8,191 bases of DNA from an uncultured Nitrosopumilaceae archaeon (GTDB taxonomy: Archaea; Thermoproteota; Nitrososphaeria; Nitrososphaerales; Nitrosopumilaceae), in the NCBI GenBank assembly GCA_937875805.1, contig CALFHG010000272.1, forward strand, positions 1 to 8,191, written 5' to 3'. Numbering within the stretch: the stretch's first letter is position 1; each line of letters begins with the position of its first letter. Shown one piece after another: positions 1 through 5,785 of this stretch. A program made the translations under genes and the position numbers. The notes beneath the pieces were generated by a model, which did not search any database, was not told where the DNA came from, and was given only the letters and a program-made list of their open reading frames with translations.

Positions 1-70
1 TTAGCTTTAGCAGTTTTAGCTTTAGCAGTTTTAGCTTTAGCAGTTTTAGCTTTAGCAGTTTTAGCTTTAG
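1..70. repeat. 15-bp tandem repeat (about 4.7 exact copies, continues off the edge)
   Basis: The unit TTAGCTTTAGCAGTT occurs four times without any change at 1-15, 16-30, 31-45 and 46-60, and its first ten bases recur at 61-70. On the minus strand it codes in frame for TAKAK, so gain or loss of a unit changes tail length by five residues without breaking the frame. Perfect identity between copies suggests recent expansion or homogenisation. The array reaches base 1, so the true copy number is unknown. Confidence 0.95.
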
Positions 71-344
71 ATTTTGCTTTAACAGTTACTTCTTGAACTT
101 CTGATTCAATTTCAGTAGCTGCTGCAGCTTCCATAGAATCAGCTTCAACTCTTGCACGTAGTTTTGCTTTGTATTTCAAATTACGTGGTTTTGTTCTTAA
201 TCTATAGCCACAACATGGACACCAAAGTCCTTCCCATTTGATGAATATTTCGCAAATTTGGCATCGACGTTGTCCAGAAGCATATCTTCCAGTGCCAACA
301 GGCTTTTGTGCCTTATATCTAATACAAATTCCTTTACAAGTCAT
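1..344 (-). CDS. Zinc-ribbon protein with Lys/Ala-rich repeat tail (partial, C-terminus off the left edge)
   Basis: I translated this from the ATG at 344-342; it stays open for 114 codons to the window edge, so the stop is missing. Residues 1-60 form a compact Cys-rich, basic domain. Four cysteines (C28, C31, C42, C45) make a CxxC-x10-CxxC zinc-ribbon pattern, and C3 and C7 form a further pair. Residues 66-88 are an acidic/alanine linker. From residue 89 the protein becomes a Lys/Ala/Thr tail in which TAKAK repeats, encoded by a 15-bp DNA repeat. The tail resembles eukaryotic histone H1 tails, which suggests nucleic-acid binding, but that is inference. I have the impression that this N-terminal domain is common in thaumarchaea without an assigned function. 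The start is supported by a TATA-like box 31 bp upstream, which predicts a leaderless mRNA. That the region codes is fairly certain; its function is unknown. Confidence 0.8.
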   Translation of the reverse strand, partial: MTCKGICIRYKAQKPVGTGRYASGQRRCQICEIFIKWEGLWCPCCGYRLRTKPRNLKYKAKLRARVEADSMEAAAATEIESEVQEVTVKAKSKAKTAKAKTAKAKTAKAKTAKA

Positions 345-1123
345 CTTAGTATTATCATATAGAATTCATAACTATATAAGGGTGGATCGATAAAATTCGC
401 ATAAAAAATCAAAATTAATTGTAAATATTTCATTTTTTATATCGATCAAAATTATTATTTTCAAATAAAAACACAAAATCAACAATAAATATGTATAGCT
501 TATTTTAAAACAATATTTTTTGAATTATTAACATGTAGCAATATACATGTTTGACAAAAAATTTCAATTTTTTTAAAAAAAATGATGAAAATCTATAACA
601 TTATCATATTTGATTAACACATAAAAAAACTGAGAAATTTTGAATAAATTAGAATTTTTACAAAAAATAATAAAAATCAAAACCTGTAATTTACAAGGGA
701 AGAATGGAATATCAATATCATTCCAGTTAAGAAATATATTTTGCTGAAAGGATTGGTGACAAAATTTGTAGTTCCAAATTGTCGATTTTTGAAACATCTA
801 TTGGTTTTGAATACTATCAAAAATTAATTCAATGTTTTCTTTTTTAAAACTGAGATTAAATTTTTAAAATATTACATCTCTAAATTCAGCAGGATAATGT
901 TCAAGAAGATTTTCATGAAATAAAATTTTCTTACATTTTTTTAGATGTTTTTTTTTTGAGTCATAAGTATTAGGTAGCCATGACAGTTCTTGATTTCTTC
1001 TGAAAGGATAGAATCAAAAAATAGGTTGAAAATACATAGTATGGTTTGCCATAGGCAGTAACAATTCTAATACATAAATTCTGTAAGGGACGATAGTTTA
1101 GGAAAGGAAAATAATATTCAGAT
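345..1123. other. Gene-poor AT-rich gap of about 780 bp
   Basis: This is the largest non-coding stretch in the window. It contains the zinc-ribbon promoter near its left end, a T7-A8 self-complementary tract at 568-582, a run of ten T at 948-957, and open reading fragments in several frames that lack plausible starts. A 74-codon minus-strand frame at 797-573 is rich in Phe, Ile and Asn, has no recognisable motif and no convincing ribosome site, and is probably not a gene. I see no tRNA-like cloverleaf, CRISPR repeat or inverted terminal repeat. The part from 864 to 1123 may be a decayed gene, listed separately. Confidence 0.6.
371..381 (-). promoter_or_regulatory. TATA box of the zinc-ribbon gene
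   Basis: Read on the minus strand the segment is CCTTATATAGT, a strong archaeal TATA element. It is centred about 31 bp upstream of the ATG at 344. That spacing places transcription initiation at or within a few bases of the start codon, so the mRNA is probably leaderless. No Shine-Dalgarno-like sequence precedes the ATG, which agrees. Confidence 0.6.
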
Positions 1124-1131
1124 TTATGCTT
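864..1131 (-). pseudogene. Possible decayed protein-coding gene, two adjoining frames
   Basis: On the minus strand one frame is open for 53 codons (1131-973, stop at 972-970) and contains segments such as RIVTAYGKPYYVFSTYF. A second frame is open for 49 codons (1013-867, stop at 866-864) and contains segments such as NQELSWLPNTYDSKKKHLKK and LLEHYPAEFRDVIF. The two overlap next to a run of six T (read on the minus strand), where an indel could have joined them. Neither has a clear start codon or ribosome site. The amino-acid texture looks more protein-like than the rest of the gap, but in AT-rich DNA open frames of this length arise by chance. This call is tentative, and I do not recognise the family. 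Confidence 0.25.
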
Positions 1132-1459
1132 TCAAAATAGTAGACACTACATGTTTGACGGCTTCATCAAAATTTGTATCAATGTTTGACTTGGTTTCAG
1201 ATAATTTTGCATCACCCTCTTGAGCGATTTTTGCTGATTCAGCAGTTGCCTTATCTTTTGAAGCATTGATAATAACTTCAGCCTCTTTAGTAGCCATTTC
1301 ACGAGTTTTTTCTAGTAAATTATCAATTTCGGTCATAGCCTTTACAGATAATTGTTTTTTCATATCTCCGACTTTGCTATTTAGAGAATCTAAATCATCT
1401 TCTAAGGCATTCAGAGATGTGATAATTCCTGTGACTTTGGATTCAGCCATACTACTCAT
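1124..1459 (-). CDS. ahaH: Small coiled-coil protein, likely A-type ATP synthase stalk subunit H
   Basis: The protein has 111 residues and is almost entirely predicted helix. Residues 15-55 carry spaced leucines and charged residues. Residues 56-95 are an Ala/Glu/Lys-rich stretch (TKEAEVIINASKDKATAESA), and the end is FDEAVKHVVSTILKA. Length, the heptad-like alanine-rich pattern and the terminal EAV..VV..IL motif match archaeal/vacuolar ATPase peripheral-stalk subunit H (G in eukaryotes), which pairs with subunit E to hold the A1 head against the membrane part. No other ATPase subunits are present here, so it would be an outlying gene. It lies 71 bp after NAC on the same strand but has its own TATA-like box 29 bp before the first ATG, favouring that start over the ATG three codons later. 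Low-complexity coiled coils are easily misassigned; a general structural coiled-coil protein is the alternative. Confidence 0.55.
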   Translation of the reverse strand: MSSMAESKVTGIITSLNALEDDLDSLNSKVGDMKKQLSVKAMTEIDNLLEKTREMATKEAEVIINASKDKATAESAKIAQEGDAKLSETKSNIDTNFDEAVKHVVSTILKA

Positions 1460-1483
1460 TATGTTCTAAATCTAATAATCCAT

Positions 1484-1492
1484 TACTTAAAT
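1484..1492 (-). promoter_or_regulatory. TATA-like box of the subunit-H-like gene
   Basis: On the minus strand this reads ATTTAAGTA. It is centred about 29 bp upstream of the ATG at 1459, the archaeal leaderless spacing. It lies in the 71-bp gap after the NAC stop, so this gene may be transcribed separately from, or in addition to, readthrough from the PUA-NAC operon. Confidence 0.4.
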
Positions 1493-1530
1493 CATTCATT
1501 TGTTAGGCACACTAATGAGATATTCTGAGA

Positions 1531-1872
1531 TTATCCTGTTGTTAAAAGCAAGATAGCTCGGGCAAGATCGCCTTCTGCTTCTTCTAAAGCACTTTTGGCC
1601 TTTTCGTCATCAACACCTGCTTGTTGGCAAACAAGCTGAATATCTTCTTCTGAGAAAATTGGAACCTCCAATTCTCTTTCTTCATAACTATCAGCAGTTA
1701 CTGTGAAAATAGAACTGTCTTTTGCTTTCATTTCAGTAACAGAAGGTTTTGAAATAATAATTTCTTTTTTATCAGTTTTAATTATTACTTCTTGAACATT
1801 AGATAATTCGTTCATGTCCAGACCCATCTTATCCATCATTCTTCGCATTTCGCGGTTTCCTCCTCGCATCAT
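1531..1872 (-). CDS. nac: Archaeal nascent polypeptide-associated complex protein (aeNAC)
   Basis: The protein has 113 residues, close to the usual size of archaeal NAC. It starts with a basic Met/Arg-rich segment (residues 1-16) with an RRMMDKMG motif typical of the family. The NAC beta-domain follows at about 20-60 (NVQEVIIKTDKKEIII then a KPSVTEMKAKDSSIFTV stretch). A C-terminal UBA domain spans about 74-113 (EEDIQLVCQQAGVDDEKAKSALEEAEGD in two parts, ending LARAILLL). aeNAC forms homodimers that bind ribosomes near the exit tunnel and contact nascent chains in the cytoplasm. The start ATG at 1872 overlaps the PUA gene's stop in an ATGA arrangement, which implies translational coupling. 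A GAGG element (1886-1883) lies about 10 bp upstream. A second ATG follows immediately, so the start could be one codon later. All family domains appear intact. Confidence 0.93.
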   Translation of the reverse strand: MMRGGNREMRRMMDKMGLDMNELSNVQEVIIKTDKKEIIISKPSVTEMKAKDSSIFTVTADSYEERELEVPIFSEEDIQLVCQQAGVDDEKAKSALEEAEGDLARAILLLTTG

Positions 1873-2342
1873 GATATTATTTCCTCATTACGACTTTTTA
1901 AACTATCTCTAATCTTTATGGCCACACCCCTATCAAAATCACAAATCATCTCAGACGATAAAATTGCCCTGCCAATTGCAATTACCTTATTTTTGAATAA
2001 TACAGGAGTGTCTGCAGATATTTGGACATTTTTTCCACATGAGATAACATGTTTGCAAAAAACTGATCTACCTTGCTCCACATAGGGGGCAGCATCAGAA
2101 TTTATTTCTACACAATTTTCTTTAAATTTTTTATTTTCCAATAATATTTGAGCAAAATGAATGCTAATAGATAGACTTCCGTCAATTCTCAAAGTAAATA
2201 GAAATTTTCCTTTATGAGAAACTGTTCGTATTCTACCAGTTTTTCGAGAAAAAGTAATTTCAATATCTTTTGGTAATAATTTGGATGTACCATTTCCAAA
2301 TAATGCATCAAGAGAATGTTGAAGTTTAATGATATGATCCAA
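1869..2342 (-). CDS. PUA-domain protein, split-type archaeosine TGT C-terminal (C2 + PUA) subunit-like
   Basis: The protein has 157 residues. The segment at about 26-66 (EITFSRKTGRIRTVSHKGK onward, then LFTLRIDGSLSI) resembles the C2 pre-PUA domain of archaeal tRNA-guanine transglycosylase. The segment at about 77-145 is a PUA domain with typical signatures (AAPYVEQGRSVFCKHV; VIAIGRAILSSE; DFDRGVAIKIR). In full-length ArcTGT these domains grip the tRNA so the enzyme can insert preQ0 at position 15 of the D-arm. Some archaea encode them on a separate gene, and this looks like one. No catalytic TGT domain is in the window, so a general RNA-binding PUA protein remains possible. The start is TTG: an in-frame stop lies 6 bases upstream, and the nearby ATG at 2349 is in another frame that stops after seven codons. 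It overlaps NAC by 4 bases. Confidence 0.7.
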   Translation of the reverse strand: MDHIIKLQHSLDALFGNGTSKLLPKDIEITFSRKTGRIRTVSHKGKFLFTLRIDGSLSISIHFAQILLENKKFKENCVEINSDAAPYVEQGRSVFCKHVISCGKNVQISADTPVLFKNKVIAIGRAILSSEMICDFDRGVAIKIRDSLKSRNEEIIS

Positions 2343-2363
2343 TACTCATTATGGAATTTTTTC

Positions 2364-2372
2364 TAAATATTA
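2364..2372 (-). promoter_or_regulatory. TATA-like box of the PUA-NAC operon
   Basis: On the minus strand the segment reads TAATATTTA. Its centre is about 26 bp upstream of the TTG start at 2342, compatible with a leaderless or very short-leader mRNA for the operon. It lies back to back with the PhoU-family promoter at 2403-2412, so the two units share a divergent control region of 92 bp. Confidence 0.4.
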
Positions 2373-2402
2373 GTTCAGTGTTAGTCTATATTATGAGGAT
2401 CA

Positions 2403-2412
2403 AACTATATAG
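2403..2412 (+). promoter_or_regulatory. TATA box of the PhoU-family gene
   Basis: The sequence AACTATATAG is a strong archaeal TATA element centred about 27 bp before the ATG at 2435. No ribosome binding site is visible between it and the ATG, so the transcript is probably leaderless. Confidence 0.6.
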
Positions 2413-2434
2413 AATAGGATTTTCCATTTAGATT

Positions 2435-3481
2435 ATGGAAGAGGTAGGAGAGACTAGAAAAATCCAATTTACTGGAAAATCATCATACATAGTTTCATTA
2501 CCAAAACAATGGATTACAGAATTAGGTCTCAAACAAGGAGACCAAATCAGAATGATCCGAAAAGGTTCATCAACATTAGAGCTTTATCCACCAAAATTTG
2601 AATCTCGAACTCAAAAGAAAGAAGATGCAACCATAGAAATTGAAGGAGAAGAAGAAGCATCATCGATTGTTAGGAAATTAATTTCATTGTATTTTTTAGG
2701 ATATAAGACAATTAATGTAAAACCAAAAAATGGTAGATTAAGCGTTCCTCAAAGAAACTCAGTGAAAGAAGCAGTAAAACGAATGCTAATGGGTTCTGAA
2801 ATAATTGCCGATTCTATTAGTGGTATAACAGTGCAGGTTCTTGTCAATCTATTAGAATTATCAGTGGATGGTGCTTTCAAACGAATGCTTCACTTGGCAA
2901 AATCAATGTCAAGTGATGCAATTTTAGCTGTAAAAGAAAATAATTTAGAATTGGCCCAAGAAGTTATCAATACAGATGATGAAGTAGATAGATTTGGATT
3001 TTATATTATTCGACAATTAAAGATTGCAATTCAGAATGAGCATATGCTAAAAGAGATGGGTTTTAGAAATGCTAGAAATTGTCTAGGATATAGACTAATT
3101 GTGAAAAATATAGAGAGAACTGGAGATCATGCTGCATTCATTGCTAAAGATCTAATTGAATTTAAAAAACCTGTAAAAAAAGAGATTTTGCAAAAATTTG
3201 AGGAAATGAATGAGTTTTGCCTATCTGTTTTAGATGATGCATGTCTTGCATTATTCAAAGAAGATTACTATCAGGCTGAAAAGACCATTGTAAAAATTAA
3301 TCAAATTACTAAATTTGAGAAAAAAGTAAGAGACGCTTCAAAATCATTAAAAGATGATGAGGAAATTTACAGGGTGCGAAGAATGACTGAAAATATTAGA
3401 AGAGTTTCTGAATATGCTAGTGATATAGCTGAAATAGTTTTGAATATGAATATAGAAAAAACACTAAAAAAATATGATTAA
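2435..3481 (+). CDS. PhoU-family regulator with N-terminal AbrB/SpoVT-like domain
   Basis: The protein has 348 residues. Residues 8-52 form an AbrB/SpoVT-type swapped-hairpin domain (RKIQFTGKSSYIVSLPKQW, then LGLKQGDQI), a DNA-binding fold. Residues 55-135 are a linker region with an acidic patch (EIEGEEE). Two helical PhoU-type repeats follow: the first, at about 140-240, carries the acidic metal-binding motifs DDEVD (181-185) and ERTGDHA (227-233); the second, at about 255-340, ends with ENIRRVSEYASDIAE (319-333). PhoU proteins usually link phosphate transport to signalling. The archaeal AbrB-PhoU fusion probably acts as a transcriptional regulator of phosphate or metal uptake, but no Pst transporter lies nearby, so its target cannot be read from context. 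The ATG start is fixed by the TATA box 27 bp upstream. The gene is divergent from the PUA-NAC operon. It appears intact. Confidence 0.88.
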   Translation: MEEVGETRKIQFTGKSSYIVSLPKQWITELGLKQGDQIRMIRKGSSTLELYPPKFESRTQKKEDATIEIEGEEEASSIVRKLISLYFLGYKTINVKPKNGRLSVPQRNSVKEAVKRMLMGSEIIADSISGITVQVLVNLLELSVDGAFKRMLHLAKSMSSDAILAVKENNLELAQEVINTDDEVDRFGFYIIRQLKIAIQNEHMLKEMGFRNARNCLGYRLIVKNIERTGDHAAFIAKDLIEFKKPVKKEILQKFEEMNEFCLSVLDDACLALFKEDYYQAEKTIVKINQITKFEKKVRDASKSLKDDEEIYRVRRMTENIRRVSEYASDIAEIVLNMNIEKTLKKYD

Positions 3482-3536
3482 TTCAAAAAACATATCCAAT
3501 ACAATTATCTTAGATTGAATTAAAAAAGGAATTAGA

Positions 3537-4658
3537 GTGAATTCTGCAATTTTAATTACATATGATCAAGAAGACTCAATAAATGAGGCAAAAGGATTGT
3601 GTGATGCAGCAGGATACGAGGTAGTCCACGTAATAACACAGAATTATCTTCAAAAACCAAAGTATGGCATCAGTGGTGGAGTACTAGAACAATTACAAGA
3701 AATTGCAGATAGGGTAAGACCAGATGTCATAGTATTTGATGAGATTCTAAAACCAAGTCAAAACTATAATCTTGCTACAGAATTACACAGGGAGGTATTA
3801 GATAGAGAAGCATTGATTCTTGAGATTTTTGAAAGTAGAGCTTCAAGTGCAGAATCAAAATTACAAGTAAAATTAGCACAGTTGAGATATGAAATGTCAA
3901 GAGCAAAAGAGAAAGTTAGACTTGCAAACATGGGCGAACAGCCCGGATTTATGGGAATAGGGCAATTCGAAGTTGATGTGTATTATAATGACATCAAACA
4001 TAGAATGCAAACAATAAGATCAAAACTTGAAAAAGCTGGAAAACAAAGAGAGCTTCATAGAAAAGGAAGAAAGAGAATGGGATTTAAAACAATATCACTT
4101 GCAGGTTACACTTCTTCAGGAAAAACCACATTGTTTAACAAAACTACAGGTGAAACAAAAGTTCAAAGTGAAAAACTTTTCACAACTCTTACTACAACTA
4201 CACGAAGAGTGATGATAGATCAAGAACCATTTTTAATTGCAGATACAGTTGGTTTTATCAGTAAACTACCAGCTTACATGGTTGATGCATTCAAATCAAC
4301 ACTAGAAGAATTAGTACATACAGATGTAATTATTTTGGTAATTGATATTAATGATTCAATTTCTGAATTGAAAAAGAAATTTTCGAGTTGTATGAGAACT
4401 TTGAATGAATTAGGAGTAGAACAAGACAAGATAATTTATGCTCTAAACAAATCAGATTTATTAAAAAATGAAGAAATTGAGCGAAAAATTACATATCTTA
4501 ATTTAGATGAAAATAAAAAATTGATTTCAGTTTCTGCAAAAACTGGGAAAAATATCATACAATTAAAAGAATTAATCAAAGGGATTACAGAAGGTCAAAA
4601 TTATCATAAACCAAAAAATAATTCGTGGGAAGGAGTTGATAAAACATTTGGTAATTGA
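3537..4658 (+). CDS. hflX: HflX-type ribosome-associated GTPase
   Basis: The protein has 373 residues, shorter than bacterial HflX (about 430) mainly at the C-terminus. Residues 1-100 match the HflX N-terminal domain, including [15 protein letters not shown] in place of the bacterial D.LSP.Q.RNL motif. Residues 105-180 form the coiled middle domain ending [10 protein letters not shown]. The G domain starts at about 184: P-loop GYTSSGKTT (190-198), G3 [10 protein letters not shown] (236-245), G4 NKSD (304-307), G5 SAK (333-335). HflX binds ribosomes and can split stalled ones under stress in bacteria; the archaeal role is inferred. Two motifs differ from the bacterial consensus: the glycine-rich loop GPGETQ reads GIGQFE (140-145), and the switch I segment LFATLDPTTR reads [10 protein letters not shown] (214-223). 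The start is GTG with GGA six bases upstream. The 3' end overlaps the Trm56 gene. Confidence 0.9.
   Translation: MNSAILITYDQEDSINEAKGLCDAAGYEVVHVITQNYLQKPKYGISGGVLEQLQEIADRVRPDVIVFDEILKPSQNYNLATELHREVLDREALILEIFESRASSAESKLQVKLAQLRYEMSRAKEKVRLANMGEQPGFMGIGQFEVDVYYNDIKHRMQTIRSKLEKAGKQRELHRKGRKRMGFKTISLAGYTSSGKTTLFNKTTGETKVQSEKLFTTLTTTTRRVMIDQEPFLIADTVGFISKLPAYMVDAFKSTLEELVHTDVIILVIDINDSISELKKKFSSCMRTLNELGVEQDKIIYALNKSDLLKNEEIERKITYLNLDENKKLISVSAKTGKNIIQLKELIKGITEGQNYHKPKNNSWEGVDKTFGN
4632..4640 (+). promoter_or_regulatory. Ribosome binding site deciding the Trm56 start
   Basis: GGAGTTGAT matches the archaeal anti-Shine-Dalgarno complement GGAGGTGAT at all but one position. It ends 7 bases before the TTG at 4648. 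The alternative TTG at 4636 lies inside this element and so could not use it. The site lies within the last codons of HflX. Confidence 0.55.
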
Positions 4659-5181
4659 AGTAGTTAGAATTGGACAACGTCTAGTTAGAGATGACCGGGT
4701 AACAACACATGTTGCACTTGTTTCAAGAGGATTTGGTGCAGAGCGAATTTACATGACTGAGATAAATCCAGAAATCAAAGATACCATTGGAAAAATCAAT
4801 AATACCTGGGGAGGTAATTTCGAGGTTGTGTTTATTGAAAAATGGAAACCAATTGTGAAAAAGAAAAAAGATGAAGGATTCAAAGTTGTTCATCTTTCAA
4901 TGTATGGTGAAAGTATCAATGACGCTCAAGAAAAAATTAGAGAAGAAGAAAATCTGTTGATTGTTGTAGGAGCTGAAAAAGTTCCAAGGGAAATTTATGA
5001 ATTGGCAGATTATAATGTCGGAGTTGGTAGTCAACCTCATTCAGAAATTAGTGCTTTAGCAATTCTTTTAGATCGTATCCAAAAAGGCAAACAATTTGAA
5101 AAAGAGTTTCCCAATGCAAAAAGAAAGATCATCCCTACCAAAAATGGCAAAAATGTGCAAGTAAAAGAAAGAAGGGATTAA
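4648..5181 (+). CDS. trm56: tRNA (cytidine(56)-2'-O)-methyltransferase Trm56
   Basis: From the TTG at 4648 the protein has 177 residues, within the family's usual range. aTrm56 is a SPOUT-class enzyme unique to archaea that 2'-O-methylates C56 in the T-loop of tRNA using S-adenosylmethionine, stabilising the D-loop/T-loop contact. Visible signatures are VVRIGQR (5-11), RVTTHVAL (17-24), LSMYG (83-87), and the strongly conserved C-terminal knot region [17 protein letters not shown] (107-123) followed by [18 protein letters not shown] (126-143). I chose TTG 4648 because the family's conserved N-terminus begins two or three residues later and because the ribosome site fits; the TTG at 4636 would add four residues. 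The gene overlaps the HflX end by 11 bases in another frame, and TFE follows after 26 bp, so the three are probably co-transcribed. I see no missing key residues. Confidence 0.92.
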   Translation: MVIEVVRIGQRLVRDDRVTTHVALVSRGFGAERIYMTEINPEIKDTIGKINNTWGGNFEVVFIEKWKPIVKKKKDEGFKVVHLSMYGESINDAQEKIREEENLLIVVGAEKVPREIYELADYNVGVGSQPHSEISALAILLDRIQKGKQFEKEFPNAKRKIIPTKNGKNVQVKERRD

Positions 5182-5194
5182 TAGTAGAAAATCA

Positions 5195-5198
5195 GGAG
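5195..5198 (+). promoter_or_regulatory. Ribosome binding site of TFE
   Basis: GGAG (within CAGGAGTC) lies nine bases before the TTG at 5208. It supports that non-ATG start and internal translation on a polycistronic mRNA. Confidence 0.5.
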
Positions 5199-5207
5199 TC
5201 ATTAGAG

Positions 5208-5723
5208 TTGGTAGACAAATACGAAGATCCTTTTGTTAGAATTGCTTCAATGATTGGAGGAGATGAATATCTCAAAGTAGCAAGATCTCTTCTAAAAGCC
5301 GAAGATGCTACTGATGAAGAAATTGCTAGTTCCACAGGTCTCAGAATCAATATGGTAAGAAAAGTATTGTATGATCTATTTGGAAAATCTCTCATTACAG
5401 GAATTAGGGTTAAAGACGAAAGGAAAGGGTGGTTTGTTTACAGATGGAGAACTAGAAGAGAGGAAGTAGAACATTTTATTGAAAGTCAAAAGAAAAAAAT
5501 TGATGAAAGATTACAGCAGAGATTAGATTATGAAAATGCTGGAGATTTCTATCACTGTGGAAACGAAGATTGTCCTAGAGTAACATTTGAAGAATCTCTT
5601 GATGGAATGTTCAAATGTCCATCATGTCAAAATGTTTTGAATCTAAAAAAGAATGATAAATCTAGAAAAGCATATCAAAAGAAAATTGATGAGATCAAAC
5701 AAGATATGCAACAGACATTTTGA
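5208..5723 (+). CDS. tfe: Transcription factor E, alpha subunit (TFE)
   Basis: The protein has 171 residues, typical for archaeal TFE-alpha, the homologue of the eukaryotic TFIIE alpha N-terminus. It helps TBP/TFB-bound RNA polymerase open promoter DNA. Residues 5-80 form an extended winged helix: the recognition region reads ATDEEIASSTGLRINMVRKV (34-53) and the wing ends GWFVYRWR. Residues 82-113 are a charged helix that links to a zinc ribbon with C117, C122, C137 and C140 (HCGNEDCP, then FKCPSC). A basic tail of about 28 residues follows. All four zinc ligands are present. The start is TTG with GGAG nine bases upstream; the first residues align with the usual family N-terminus. It is last in the HflX-Trm56-TFE cluster, 26 bp after Trm56. 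No TFE-beta partner is in the window. Confidence 0.94.
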   Translation: MVDKYEDPFVRIASMIGGDEYLKVARSLLKAEDATDEEIASSTGLRINMVRKVLYDLFGKSLITGIRVKDERKGWFVYRWRTRREEVEHFIESQKKKIDERLQQRLDYENAGDFYHCGNEDCPRVTFEESLDGMFKCPSCQNVLNLKKNDKSRKAYQKKIDEIKQDMQQTF

Positions 5724-5756
5724 TTAGACCAAAAGTTTGAAAACTAGGTCACTAGA

Positions 5757-5764
5757 ATAAATAG
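5757..5764 (+). promoter_or_regulatory. Weak TATA-like box before the aldehyde dehydrogenase
   Basis: AATAAATA lies about 26 bp before the TTG at 5786 in the 62-bp gap after TFE. The match is weak. A ribosome site (AGGAG at 5777-5781) also precedes the start, so the gene could instead be read through from the TFE cluster. Confidence 0.25.
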
Positions 5765-5785
5765 GAGAAAATCTTCAGGAGATCC

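Noticed and set aside
1..70. CRISPR-like direct repeats
   Set aside because: The 15-bp units are contiguous with no spacers and are part of a coding frame.
568..582. T7-A8 self-complementary tract as an intrinsic terminator
   Set aside because: It is a plain A/T palindrome with no GC stem, and no gene ends close enough on either strand to need it.
573..797. 74-codon minus-strand open frame in the left gap
   Set aside because: The translation is dominated by Phe, Ile and Asn, has no motif or domain texture, and no promoter at leaderless distance or ribosome site was seen. It is more likely chance or opposite-strand debris.
1266..1469. 67-codon plus-strand open frame
   Set aside because: It lies opposite the subunit-H-like gene, whose promoter and protein pattern are far better.
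4027..4212. 61-codon plus-strand open frame
   Set aside because: It lies inside the HflX G domain in another frame and has no own signals.
4636..4647. Upstream TTG start for Trm56
   Set aside because: It falls inside the likely ribosome binding site and would add four residues before the conserved N-terminus; the TTG at 4648 fits better.
5192..5395. 67-codon minus-strand open frame
   Set aside because: It lies opposite the TFE winged-helix region, which is clearly coding.
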